Shown here piece after piece: positions 8,080 through 16,546 of a DNA stretch of 64,000 bases. Origin of the DNA: Nocardia kruczakiae NBRC 101016 (GTDB taxonomy: Bacteria > Actinomycetota > Actinomycetes > Mycobacteriales > Mycobacteriaceae); contig NZ_BDBL01000002.1 in NCBI RefSeq assembly GCF_001612965.1, forward strand, positions 1-64,000. The letters run 5' to 3'. The notes under the pieces were generated by a model, which was not told the origin of the DNA, did no database searches, and saw only the letters and a program-made list of their open reading frames with translations. Position numbers and translations under genes: made by a program. The first letter of the stretch is position 1. The number at the start of each line of letters is the position of its first letter.

Positions 8080-8715
8080 GTGCCGAAGTCATCTGTCAAT
8101 AGCGCGCCCACCCCCGTCGACAATCTGACGCCGCGGGGGCGCAAGACACGCGACGCATTGCTGGACGCGGCGCGCAAGGTGTTCGAGACCGTCGGATTCC
8201 TCGATACGCGAGTGGAACAGATCAGCGAGGAGGCGGGCGTCTCCTACGGCACCTTCTACCGCTACTTCGAATCCAAGGACCACGTGTTCGGCGAGCTGAG
8301 CACGCGGTTGTTCGAGGATATGCACCGCCGCGAACCCGCACCCGCGCAGCTCTCGCCTGCCGCCCGGCTGATCGCGGCCAATCGGTCCTATTACGCGGCC
8401 TACCGGCGCAACGCCCGGATGATGGCGATCGTGGAACAGGTCGCGACCTTCAACGAAGAGTTCCGGCAGTTGCGCCACGAACATCGGCGCCGGCTCATCG
8501 ATCGCACCGCGCAGGCGATCGCCCGCTGGCAGCGCGAGGGGCTGGTCCGCGCGTCGCTGGATCCGGAGCTGGCCGCCCGGGCCATGTCCGCGATGGTCGA
8601 CCACACGCTGTACCTGTGGCTGATCCAGGGCGAGGACGCCGATGAGCAGGCGTTGCTGGAAACCCTCGACCAGATGTCGGTCAGCGCACTCGGGCTCGAC
8701 CCGGACGAGAAATAA
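8080..8715 (+). CDS. TetR-family regulator of the acyl-CoA catabolic cluster
   Basis: A 211-residue TetR/AcrR repressor. The DNA-binding domain occupies residues 20-66 (RDALLDAARKVFETVGF, then VSYGTFYRYFESKD), followed by an all-helical ligand domain. The GTG start at 8080 has no convincing ribosome site, so translation may be leaderless or start on a short leader. It is divergent from the VOC-CMD pair and 34 bp upstream of the CoA-transferase gene. The same palindrome occurs at its own promoter and upstream of the cyclase gene at the far end of the cluster, strong circumstantial evidence that it is the local pathway repressor. By analogy with KstR-type regulators an acyl-CoA ligand is plausible. 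Confidence 0.85.
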   Translation: MPKSSVNSAPTPVDNLTPRGRKTRDALLDAARKVFETVGFLDTRVEQISEEAGVSYGTFYRYFESKDHVFGELSTRLFEDMHRREPAPAQLSPAARLIAANRSYYAAYRRNARMMAIVEQVATFNEEFRQLRHEHRRRLIDRTAQAIARWQREGLVRASLDPELAARAMSAMVDHTLYLWLIQGEDADEQALLETLDQMSVSALGLDPDEK

Positions 8716-8749
8716 CGCATCCGTCCGGGGACATATCTCAGGAGGCAGT

Positions 8750-10045
8750 ATGAGAACGGACCCACCGCACACCGCGCATCCCGACGCGCGCGACGGCGAG
8801 ACCGAACCCGCGCACCCGGCGGCCGGAGCGCTCGACGGCTTCCGTGTGCTAGAGCTGGGGACGCTGATCGCGGGGCCGTACTGCGGACGCCTGCTCGGTG
8901 ATATGGGGGCCGACGTCATCAAGATCGAAGCGCCGGATCGTCCCGACCCGCTTCGTGATTGGGGCCAGGCGGCCGGTGGCGGCCACCAGTACTTCTGGAC
9001 CGTGCACGCCCGCAACAAGCGGTGTGTGAGTCTCGATCTGCGCGTTCCGGCGGGACGCGACATCTTCCTGGAACTGGCCCGCACAGCCGATGTCGTGGTG
9101 GAGAGTTTCCGGCCCGGCACACTGGAGCGCTGGGGTATCGGCTACGACGTGCTCAGCGCGCTGAATCCGGGGCTGGTACTGGCCCGCGTCTCCGGCTACG
9201 GGCAGACCGGGCCGTACGCGTCGCGGGCGGGTTACGCGTCGGTGGCCGAGGGCATCAGCGGGCTGCGCCACCTCAACGGATTCCCGGGACAGGCGCCGCC
9301 GCGGATGGCGTTGTCGCTGGGCGACAGTCTGGCCGGCCTGTTCGCCTTCCAGGGTGTGCTCGCCGCGCTGCTGGTGCGGGAGCGGACCGGACGCGGGCAG
9401 GTGGTCGACGCGGCGCTGACCGAGGCGTCGCTGGCGATCCAGGAGTCCACGGTTCCGGATTTCCACAAGACGGGACATGTGCGCCAGCCCTCGGGCACCC
9501 GGCTGGACCGGGTGGCACCGTCGAATCTGTACAAGGCCAAGGACGGGCTGTGGGTGATCATCGCGGCCAATCAGGACACCGTCTTCGGGCGGCTGGTCAC
9601 CGCGATGGGGCGGCCCGAACTCGCTTCCGACCCACGGTATTCCACCCATTCCGCGCGGGGTGAACGCCAGGACGAACTCGACGAGATGATCGCGGCGTGG
9701 GCCGGAGATTTCACCGCAGCCGATCTGATCGATCTGCTGAATCGGCACGGCGTGGTGGCGGGCCCGGTGAACACCGTCGCCGAGGTGATGGCGGATCCGC
9801 AGTTCACCGCGCGCGGCATCTTCGTCGACCACGTCGATCCGTCCGTCGGACGCGACGACGCCGGATACGATCCCGTCCCGGTCAAGGGTGTCGGCGTCGT
9901 GCCGCGGCTCAGCGCCACCGCCGGTGGCGTGCGCTGGGGTGGTCCGAGCCGGCCGGGCACACATACCGACGAGGTACTGGGTGAGCTGCTCGGATACGAT
10001 TCCGACCGGCTGGCCGGATTGCGCGGCGAAGGCACGATCGGATGA
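8750..10045 (+). CDS. CaiB/BaiF-type (family III) CoA-transferase
   Basis: A 431-residue family III CoA-transferase. The N-terminal Rossmann-like core begins LDGFRVLELGTLIAGPYCGRLLGDMGADVIKIE, with HARNKRCVSLDL and SFRPGTLERWG following. The catalytic Asp is expected in the LSLGDSLAGL segment near residue 190. AGGAGG lies 5 bp before the ATG. It overlaps the HMG-CoA-lyase-like gene by 4 bp. It would move CoA between a donor thioester and a carboxylic acid, activating a pathway intermediate independently of the acyl-CoA ligase at 14006. The 28-residue acidic/His-rich N-terminal extension is not part of the family core. Confidence 0.88.
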   Translation: MRTDPPHTAHPDARDGETEPAHPAAGALDGFRVLELGTLIAGPYCGRLLGDMGADVIKIEAPDRPDPLRDWGQAAGGGHQYFWTVHARNKRCVSLDLRVPAGRDIFLELARTADVVVESFRPGTLERWGIGYDVLSALNPGLVLARVSGYGQTGPYASRAGYASVAEGISGLRHLNGFPGQAPPRMALSLGDSLAGLFAFQGVLAALLVRERTGRGQVVDAALTEASLAIQESTVPDFHKTGHVRQPSGTRLDRVAPSNLYKAKDGLWVIIAANQDTVFGRLVTAMGRPELASDPRYSTHSARGERQDELDEMIAAWAGDFTAADLIDLLNRHGVVAGPVNTVAEVMADPQFTARGIFVDHVDPSVGRDDAGYDPVPVKGVGVVPRLSATAGGVRWGGPSRPGTHTDEVLGELLGYDSDRLAGLRGEGTIG

Positions 10046-10953
10046 CCACCGTCGACATTCGCGAAGTGGGACCGCGCGACGGCCTGCAGATCGAGGAGCC
10101 GATTCCCACCGAGGCCAAACTGGCCTTCATCGATGCGCTCGTCGCCACCGGAGTGCGCCGGATCGAGGCCACATCGTTCGTCTCACCGCGGGCCATTCCG
10201 GCGCTCGCCGACGCCGAAGCCGTTGCCGCGCAACTACATCGGTGGCCCGGTGTGGAGTTCTCCGCCCTGGTCGCCGGTCTCGGCGGGGTGGGGCGCGCCC
10301 TCGCCGCCGGTGTGCGTCGGCTCGAATACGTCGTATCGGCGTCGGACGGGCACAGCCGGGCCAACGTGGGACGTGACAGCGCCGAATCGGTCGCGCTGAT
10401 CGAGCCCATCGCCGAGCAGGTGCATGCGGCCGGCGGCCGGCTGGAGGTGATCGTCGCCATCGCCTTCGACTGCCCGTTCGACGGCCGCACCCCGCCGCGG
10501 CGGGTGGCCGAGATCGCCGCGCGGGCCGTGGCTTCCGGCGCCGACTCGCTCGCCGTCGCCGACACCGTGGGCACCGCCTCACCGATCCGGACCGCCGACG
10601 TGATCGACCGGGTGCGGGCTGCGGCCCCCGATACCGAACTCGGCATCCATCTGCACAACACCCGTGGACAGGGGCTCGCCAACGCCTGGGCCGCCTATGA
10701 ACACGGCGTGCGCCGATTCGATTCCGCCGCAGGCGGTCTCGGCGGATGCCCGTTCGCCCCCGGGGCGAGCGGCAATATCGCGACCGAGGAATTGGCCTAT
10801 CTGTTCTCCGACGGCGGCATCGAGACCGGCATCGACATCGACCGGGCGCTCGACGCCGCCCGGCTCATCTCGCGCCTGCTCGGCAAGCCGGTCGACAGCA
10901 ATCTGCTCGCCGCGGGCGGTCGCCTGCGGCCCAGGAATGCGGCATCACACTGA
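10042..10953 (+). CDS. HMG-CoA-lyase-like enzyme
   Basis: A 303-residue HMGL-like TIM barrel. Signature segments are VGPRDGLQIE (metal/substrate Arg-Asp near residues 11-12), SFVSPRAIPALADAE, VAIAFDCPFDG, HLHNTRGQGLAN (metal-binding HxH near 207) and AAGGLGGCPFAPGASGNIATE with the catalytic-loop Cys. All hallmarks of 3-hydroxy-3-methylglutaryl-CoA lyase are kept. It overlaps the CoA-transferase gene. In this context it could cleave HMG-CoA from a branched-chain or isoprenoid substrate, or act on a related 3-hydroxyacyl-CoA. The neighbouring genes are not a classical leucine (liu) operon because no methylcrotonyl-CoA carboxylase is present. Confidence 0.87.
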   Translation: MTTVDIREVGPRDGLQIEEPIPTEAKLAFIDALVATGVRRIEATSFVSPRAIPALADAEAVAAQLHRWPGVEFSALVAGLGGVGRALAAGVRRLEYVVSASDGHSRANVGRDSAESVALIEPIAEQVHAAGGRLEVIVAIAFDCPFDGRTPPRRVAEIAARAVASGADSLAVADTVGTASPIRTADVIDRVRAAAPDTELGIHLHNTRGQGLANAWAAYEHGVRRFDSAAGGLGGCPFAPGASGNIATEELAYLFSDGGIETGIDIDRALDAARLISRLLGKPVDSNLLAAGGRLRPRNAASH

Positions 10954-10983
10954 GCCGCACGAGAATCACCCGGAGGTCTTCGC

Positions 10984-11373
10984 ATGGATGAACTGGCCGA
11001 CCGCTTCTTCGCCGCGGTCAGCGCGGGCGATACCGCGGCCCTGACCGCGCTCTACGCGCCCGAGGCCCGGATCTGGCACAACGACACGAACATCGAGGAG
11101 ACCGTCGCGGACAATCTGCGGGTCCTGCGCTGGCTCTCGCGCACCGTGGAAAACCTGCGATACGAGGATATTCGGCGCTATGTGCTGCCGGACGGCTTCG
11201 CCCAGCAGCATGTCGTGCGCGGCCATCTGCCCGGCCACGGCGAGCTGGAGGTCCCCGCGAGCCTGTTCGTGCGTGTCCGGGACGGGCACATCACCCGAAT
11301 CGACGAATACGTCGACTCGGCGGCGACGCAGCCGCTGCGCGAGGTGTCGGTGGCGAGCGGAGGTTACCGATGA
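10984..11373 (+). CDS. SnoaL/NTF2-like fold protein
   Basis: A 129-residue protein of the nuclear-transport-factor-2-like superfamily. It has the helical start MDELADRFFAAVSAGD, the ALYAPEARIWHND strand-turn and the final RVRDGHITRIDEYVDS strand pair that closes the cone. Family members include ketosteroid isomerases, limonene-epoxide hydrolases and polyketide cyclases. A hydrophobic pocket with His/Asp residues (WHND, EYVD) is compatible with isomerase or hydratase chemistry. It overlaps the following acyl-CoA dehydrogenase gene by 4 bp, so it belongs to the same operon. Substrate unknown. Confidence 0.78.
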   Translation: MDELADRFFAAVSAGDTAALTALYAPEARIWHNDTNIEETVADNLRVLRWLSRTVENLRYEDIRRYVLPDGFAQQHVVRGHLPGHGELEVPASLFVRVRDGHITRIDEYVDSAATQPLREVSVASGGYR

Positions 11374-12557
11374 TGCCGGTCAACCGCCCGGAGGGCGAGA
11401 TCGCCGAATTGTCCGCACGGATGCGCACATTCATCGATACCGAGGTCGTTCCCGTGGAGCCGGTGCTGGCCCGCGAGGACGACACCGCACACGCCACCCT
11501 CGCCCGCTTGAAGGAGCGGGCGAAGGAGCTCGGACTGTGGGCGCTGGGCCATCCGGCCGAACTCGGCGGCGGCGGTGTGCCGTTCCTCGACTTCGTCTAC
11601 CTGAACGAGATCATCGGCCGCTCCGAATTCGGCATGCTGGCCGTCGGTTCGGTCTCCATGCAGGACACGCTCATGCTGTACCGGCACGGCACCGAGGAGC
11701 AGCGGGCGCGCTGGATTCCGCCCATGGTGTCCGGTGACATCCTGCCCTCGGTCGGCCTCACCGAACCCGAGGTCGCCGGATCCGATCCCACGCTGATCGC
11801 CACCGCGGCCGAACTGGACGGCGACACGTGGATCATCAACGGGCACAAGTGGTTCACCACCGGCGCTGCCCAGGCGGCGTACTGCACCGTCTTCGCCCGG
11901 ACCGAACCCGAATCGGTGCCGCGCCACTCCCGGATCAGCGCGATCATCGTGCCGACCGACACCCCGGGCTTCGAGATCGTCCGCTCCATCCCGACCATGG
12001 GCCACGATCCCAGCGATCACTACGAGGTGCGGCTCACCGATGTGCGGGTGCCGGCGGCGAATCTGCTGGGTGAACGGGGCCAGGGTTTCGTGGTGGCACA
12101 GGACCGGCTCGGTCCCGGCCGGATCTTCCACTGCATGCGCTGGCTCGGCCAGGCCCAGCGCGCCTACGAGCTGATGTGCGAGCGCGCGAACACCCGGTAC
12201 GTGCACGGCTCGTTGCTCGCCGAGAAGGGCGAGATCCACCGGTACATCGCCGAATCCGCGGCCGAGATCCATGCGGCCCGGTTGATGACGCTCGACGCCG
12301 CCCGCGCCATGGATGCCGGTGAGGACTACCGGGTGCGGGTCGGGTTGATCAAGTTCTGGGGTGCGCGGATGCTGCACAATGTGATCGATCGCGCCATCCA
12401 GGTACACGGCGCCCTCGGGCTGACCGCCGACACCCCGCTGGAGCGGATGTACCGGCAGGCCCGCTACGCCCGCGTCTACGACGGGCCCGACGAGGTCCAT
12501 CGCATGTCGACCGCGCGCCGGTTGCTGCGCTCCCCCGAGGCGGCGCCGTGGCTGTGA
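11370..12557 (+). CDS. Acyl-CoA dehydrogenase (ACAD10/11-type)
   Basis: A 395-residue FAD-dependent acyl-CoA dehydrogenase. The helical N-domain is followed by the beta-domain signature LTEPEVAGSDPTLI near 128 and WIINGHKWFTTGA near 150. The C-terminal domain has the FAD-contact region IQVHGALGLTADTPL and the ending YDGPDEVHRMSTARRLL. The Glu usually acting as base in straight-chain enzymes is not obvious; the YDGPDEVH ending is typical of ACAD10/ACAD11-like proteins, which are encoded beside APH-like kinases exactly as here. Likely oxidises a branched or hydroxylated acyl-CoA from the cluster's substrate. Confidence 0.87.
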   Translation: MMPVNRPEGEIAELSARMRTFIDTEVVPVEPVLAREDDTAHATLARLKERAKELGLWALGHPAELGGGGVPFLDFVYLNEIIGRSEFGMLAVGSVSMQDTLMLYRHGTEEQRARWIPPMVSGDILPSVGLTEPEVAGSDPTLIATAAELDGDTWIINGHKWFTTGAAQAAYCTVFARTEPESVPRHSRISAIIVPTDTPGFEIVRSIPTMGHDPSDHYEVRLTDVRVPAANLLGERGQGFVVAQDRLGPGRIFHCMRWLGQAQRAYELMCERANTRYVHGSLLAEKGEIHRYIAESAAEIHAARLMTLDAARAMDAGEDYRVRVGLIKFWGARMLHNVIDRAIQVHGALGLTADTPLERMYRQARYARVYDGPDEVHRMSTARRLLRSPEAAPWL

Positions 12558-13933
12558 GCGCGGAATCGGCTGCCGCCGAATCGGTTACGCTCACCGACGG
12601 GGTGCGTGCGGTACTGGCGGACACGCTCGGTACCTCGATCACCGATGTCGCGTTGCGGCAGTTCACCGGGGGTGCGAGCCGGCAGGTGTACGCGGTCGAG
12701 GCCCGCGACGGCACCGGCGCCGCGGTGCGGGCCGTGCTGCGTCGGGACCCGCCCGGCCACGGCGATTCGGCGCGTATGCACGCCGAGGCGGTCTGTCTGC
12801 GGGCGGCCGGTGCTGCCGGAGTGCCGGTACCCGCCGTCCTCGCGGACGGGGCCACCGCGCCCGGGATCGACGCCCCGTATCTGCTGATGGAGCGCGTCGA
12901 CGGCGAGTCGATTCCCCGGAAACTGCAACGAGATCCGGCATTCGCCGCGGTACGCGACCGGCTGGCCGGCGATCTCGGTTACGTCCTGGGGCTGATCCAC
13001 CGCACCCCGCTGGACACCCTGGACATCCTCGACGATCACGATCCGCTCGCCACCATCGATCAGATCTATCGCGACCTGGACGATCCACGGCCGGCGGTCG
13101 AGGCCGGACTGTGCTGGCTGCGCGAACATCGGCCCGCCGAACGCCCGAAGGCGTTGGTGCACGGCGACTTCCGGCTGGGCAACTTCCTGATCGAGCCGGA
13201 CGGCGTGCGCGCGGTGCTGGACTGGGAGCTGGCCCATCTCGGCAATCCGATCGAGGATCTGGGCTGGTTGTGTGTGCGGGCCTGGCGGTTCGGCGCCGAG
13301 GCGCCGGTGGGCGGGCTGGGCAGTCGGCAGCAACTCCTCGACGGTTACGAACGGTCCGCGGGCTACCGGCCCACCGCGGCGGAACTGCACTGGTGGGAAG
13401 TCTTCGGCACGCTGAAATGGCTGGTACTCAGCCGGTTTCAGGCACATCGGCATCTCAGTGGGGACGAGCGCTCGCTCGAACTCGCCGCGATCGGACGCCG
13501 GGTCTGCGAATCGGAATACGATCTGCTCACCGTCCTGGACCTGCTCGACGACACCGTGCCGACTCCTTCGCCCTCGGAAACCCCGGCGACCGTGCATGAT
13601 CGGCCGCATCCGGCCGAAATACTGGAACTGGTCGCCGAAACGCTCACTGCGGAGATCGGGCCCGCGCTCCCGGCGGAGCAAGCACGCGCGCGCTACCTGC
13701 TTCGCGTCTGTGCGAATCTGCTCGGCATCGCCGCGCGCGAATCGGCCGCCGGCCCCGCCGCCACCGACGCGGTGCACGGCCATCTGGCGGCGTCGGGCTG
13801 CGAGTCCGAGGCGGATCTGGCCGCGCACCTGCGCTCCGGCGCGGTGTCGTACACCGACCAGGCCGTGCGCCGGGCGATCTCGGCCGCGGTCCTGGCCCGC
13901 CTGCGGATCGCGAATCCGCGCCACCTGAGGTAA
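12548..13933 (+). CDS. APH-fold phosphotransferase, ACAD10/11-kinase-like
   Basis: A 461-residue protein. Residues 20-300 are an aminoglycoside-phosphotransferase/choline-kinase fold: QFTGGASRQVYAV (nucleotide loop), VLRRD with the ATP-binding Lys replaced by Arg, catalytic loop LVHGDFRLGNFLI near 200, and metal-binding DWELAHLGNPIEDLGW near 222. The last 130 residues form a helical domain seen in actinobacterial homologues. In mammalian ACAD10/11 such a kinase is fused to an acyl-CoA dehydrogenase and phosphorylates 4-hydroxyacyl-CoA to allow its degradation. The adjacent dehydrogenase suggests the same chemistry here, by inference. It overlaps that gene; GTG at 12548 or 12554 could start it. 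Confidence 0.83.
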   Translation: MAVSAESAAAESVTLTDGVRAVLADTLGTSITDVALRQFTGGASRQVYAVEARDGTGAAVRAVLRRDPPGHGDSARMHAEAVCLRAAGAAGVPVPAVLADGATAPGIDAPYLLMERVDGESIPRKLQRDPAFAAVRDRLAGDLGYVLGLIHRTPLDTLDILDDHDPLATIDQIYRDLDDPRPAVEAGLCWLREHRPAERPKALVHGDFRLGNFLIEPDGVRAVLDWELAHLGNPIEDLGWLCVRAWRFGAEAPVGGLGSRQQLLDGYERSAGYRPTAAELHWWEVFGTLKWLVLSRFQAHRHLSGDERSLELAAIGRRVCESEYDLLTVLDLLDDTVPTPSPSETPATVHDRPHPAEILELVAETLTAEIGPALPAEQARARYLLRVCANLLGIAARESAAGPAATDAVHGHLAASGCESEADLAAHLRSGAVSYTDQAVRRAISAAVLARLRIANPRHLR

Positions 13934-13949
13934 TCGCCCCACGGCGAAC

Positions 13950-13991
13950 GGCGGCCCGGTGGCGACGGATCAGCGTCACCACCGGACCGCC
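13950..13991. terminator. Bidirectional hairpin terminator
   Basis: GGCGGCCCGGTGG (13950-13962) pairs with CCACCGGACCGCC (13979-13991) with one mismatch. It lies between the convergent kinase and acyl-CoA ligase genes. Confidence 0.75.
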
Positions 13992-14005
13992 GGGTCCGGC
14001 ACGGT

Positions 14006-15526
14006 TCAGGAGAACTGTTCGCGGAGATCGCGTTTGAGAATTTTGCCGGTGACGTTCTTGGGGAGCGCGTCGACGAATTCCACTCGCCGCGGCACCTGGA
14101 ATCCGCCCAGGTGTTCGCGGCAACCGGCGATGATGTCCTCGGCCGTGGCGCTCGCCGTGTCACGCAGGACGACCACCGCGCACACCACTTCGCCCCAGGT
14201 GTCGTCGTGGACGCCGATCGCGGCCGCCTCAGCGACTTGGGGATTCCGGTACAGCGCCTGTTCGACCGTCAGCGAGGCGACATTCTCACCGCCGCTGATG
14301 ATCAGATCCTTCTTCCGGTCGACGATGTAGACGAAGCCCTCCTCGTCCTGGCGGACCATATCGCCGGTGCGGAACCAACCGTCGGTGAACGATTCCGCGG
14401 TGGCCCGGGGATCGTTCCAGTAGCCGACGGTCACCTGATCCGCACGCACCACCATTTCGCCGATCTGTCCCCGCGCCACATCGGCGAAATCCTCGTCGAC
14501 GATGCGAACATCGGCCAGCCGCATGGGTTTTCCGGCCGAGGCGAGCAGATGGGTCTCCCCGCGCGCCGCGCGCCGGTGGGCCTGTTCGTCCAGATGCAGG
14601 ATGTTGCCGGCGAGCTCGGTCATCCCCATGCCCTGATAGAAATCGCAGCCGAACCGTTCCAGCCCCGCGCGCAGCACCGCGGACGGAATGGCGGAGGAAC
14701 CGTAACCGATCGCCTGCAGCGTCTTCAGCGAATGACGCTCCAATGCCGGATCCTGCAGCAGGAAATTGATCATCGTCGGCGCCAGGCCGGTCTGGGTCAC
14801 CTGCCATTCGTCGACCAGCCGCAGGAACGTCGCGTTGTCGTAGGCGCGCAGGATGCCCACGGTGGCACCGATCAGGTGATTGACCAGCACCACGTAACCG
14901 CCGACGTGGCACAGCGGGAAGCAGAACAGGAATACGGTCTCCTCCGGCACCGACCACTGCAGGGCCGAAGAGTTCACGCCCGCAAGCAGATTGCGATGCG
15001 AGACCATGACACCCTTCGGCGCGCCGGTCGTCCCGCTGGTGTAGACCAGCCACGCCACATCGCCGGGATCGGGACGATAGACAGGCGCCGCGGCCGACGC
15101 CGTGCCGACGAACTCGTCCCATCCGAGCGTGCCCGGGGCGGCGCCGATCGACACCACCGTGGTCACCGACGGGATCCGGTCACGGATGCGGTCCACCAGG
15201 TCGGCGAACTCCGCGGCGACGATCAGCACCCGAGCACCGGAATGCTCGATCAGGCCGGCGAGCTGATCCTCGTGCAACCGGAAGTTGAGGATCGTCAACG
15301 CCATTCCCGCCATCGGAACGCCGTAGTAGCACTCCAGATACTGCGGGCAGTTCGCCGACAGGATCGCGACCCGGTCACCCGGCTCGGCCACGCCGAGCAG
15401 CGCATTCGCGAGGCGGCGGCAGCCGTCGCGCAATTGCCGGTAATCGATCACCTCCTGCTCGAAGCGCACCGCGATCCGGTCGGGATGTTTACGCGCCCCG
15501 TATTCGACGATGTCACCGATCAGCAT
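14006..15526 (-). CDS. AMP-forming acyl-CoA ligase (FadD-type)
   Basis: A 506-residue ANL-superfamily enzyme. Adenylation motifs: VYTSGTTGAPKGVMVSHRNL (P-loop A3) near 165, GYGSSAIP (A4/A5), QGMGMTELAG near 300, GWFRTGD near 385, and the hinge YIVDRKKDLIISGGENV near 400. The C-terminal catalytic Lys is in KNVTGKILKRDLRE. It activates a carboxylic acid to its CoA thioester at the expense of ATP. It follows the cyclase gene by 48 bp in the same leftward unit, so both are expected to be controlled by the operator at 16521. Chain-length or ring specificity cannot be read from the sequence. Confidence 0.9.
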   Translation of the reverse strand: MLIGDIVEYGARKHPDRIAVRFEQEVIDYRQLRDGCRRLANALLGVAEPGDRVAILSANCPQYLECYYGVPMAGMALTILNFRLHEDQLAGLIEHSGARVLIVAAEFADLVDRIRDRIPSVTTVVSIGAAPGTLGWDEFVGTASAAAPVYRPDPGDVAWLVYTSGTTGAPKGVMVSHRNLLAGVNSSALQWSVPEETVFLFCFPLCHVGGYVVLVNHLIGATVGILRAYDNATFLRLVDEWQVTQTGLAPTMINFLLQDPALERHSLKTLQAIGYGSSAIPSAVLRAGLERFGCDFYQGMGMTELAGNILHLDEQAHRRAARGETHLLASAGKPMRLADVRIVDEDFADVARGQIGEMVVRADQVTVGYWNDPRATAESFTDGWFRTGDMVRQDEEGFVYIVDRKKDLIISGGENVASLTVEQALYRNPQVAEAAAIGVHDDTWGEVVCAVVVLRDTASATAEDIIAGCREHLGGFQVPRRVEFVDALPKNVTGKILKRDLREQFS

Positions 15527-15574
15527 CTGTCCGAACTCCTTGCCGATTCGAAATCCATGGCAGCTGCGCCCTTC

Positions 15575-16498
15575 TCACCGAATCGCGAGCGGGTTGATCG
15601 GTGAGCCGACGCCGCGCGTGAACTGCAGGGGCGGCCCGGCGTAGAAGAAGTCCCAGCGCCCGTCGCCCGCGCAGGCCTGCGCCAGATCCTCGAAGTCGAG
15701 CATTTCCGCGAGGGTCAGGCCCATATCGCGGATGAGCACCATATGCAGTTCGAACGCGGTTCCCGGATGTTCGCCGGGCATCACCTCCACCGCCCAGTTG
15801 TCGGAGCCGACGACGGCGACGTCCTTGTCGCGCAGCCAGGTCGCGCACGCCAGGCTCAGCCCCGGCTCACCGGCCATGAAGCCGTGCGGATCACCGTCGG
15901 TGAGGAATTTCTTGCGCCAGCCCGTGCGGATCAAGAGGATGTCACCGGCGCCGACATCCACGCCCTGCGCGGCCGCGACGGCGTCGAGTTCGTCGGGGCC
16001 GATCGCGGTTCCCGCCTCGAGCCAGTCCACGCCGCGATGGCGAGCCACGTCCAGCAGCACACCGCGCCCGGCGATACCGCCGGACTGGGTGTGGATACCG
16101 CATTTGTCGGCGCCCTTGACCGTCACTCCGGAGCCGGGGTGACCGTTGTACAGCTCGTCGTCGTAGTGCACGTGCGCCAGCGAGTCGTACTGGGAACCGG
16201 CCTGCAACGGCATGAAGACGAAATCGTCGGCCCATTTGAAACCGCCGGGAAGCACCTGCTCCTGGCCGTTCTCCGACATCAACCGCATCGGATTGATGCG
16301 CGCACCGCCGGGCTGCGGACCGTCACCGTCGAGCGGGATACCGAGTTTGAAGGTCTCACCGGTGCGAATCAGCGCCGCGGCGGCCACCACGCGCTCCGGC
16401 GTGATCAGATTCGTGGTTCCGCGCTCGTCGTCGGTCCCCCACCGACCCCAATTGCTGACCTTCCGGCCCAGAGCGCGCATCTCGGGAACTTCGGGCAC
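15575..16498 (-). CDS. Cyclase-family (kynurenine-formamidase-like) hydrolase
   Basis: A 308-residue member of the bacterial cyclase/isatin-hydrolase family. The canonical HxGTHxDxPxH metal motif appears as the variant AGSQYDSLAHVHYDD near residue 100, in which the first His and Thr-His are replaced. DILLIRTGWRKK and GVDWLEAGTAIGPDEL are conserved core elements. The GTG start at 16498 has a perfectly spaced AGGAGG. Enzymes of this family hydrolyse ring amides or lactones, often with Mn; the variant motif leaves the metal question open. It is the first gene of the leftward ligase operon, 23 bp from the second copy of the cluster operator, so it probably opens or hydrolyses a ring in the cluster pathway. 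Confidence 0.8.
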   Translation of the reverse strand: MPEVPEMRALGRKVSNWGRWGTDDERGTTNLITPERVVAAAALIRTGETFKLGIPLDGDGPQPGGARINPMRLMSENGQEQVLPGGFKWADDFVFMPLQAGSQYDSLAHVHYDDELYNGHPGSGVTVKGADKCGIHTQSGGIAGRGVLLDVARHRGVDWLEAGTAIGPDELDAVAAAQGVDVGAGDILLIRTGWRKKFLTDGDPHGFMAGEPGLSLACATWLRDKDVAVVGSDNWAVEVMPGEHPGTAFELHMVLIRDMGLTLAEMLDFEDLAQACAGDGRWDFFYAGPPLQFTRGVGSPINPLAIR

Positions 16499-16520
16499 CG
16501 TTGCCTCCTGAACTGTTTAT

Positions 16521-16546
16521 GACGTGACAGTCATGTCAACTTCGTG
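16521..16546. promoter_or_regulatory. TetR operator, copy 2 (cyclase-ligase promoter)
   Basis: TGACAGTCATGTCA at 16525-16538 is identical to the core at 8045-8058. The flanking bases GAC upstream and TTCGTG downstream are also shared. It lies 23 bp upstream of the cyclase start. Confidence 0.72.
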
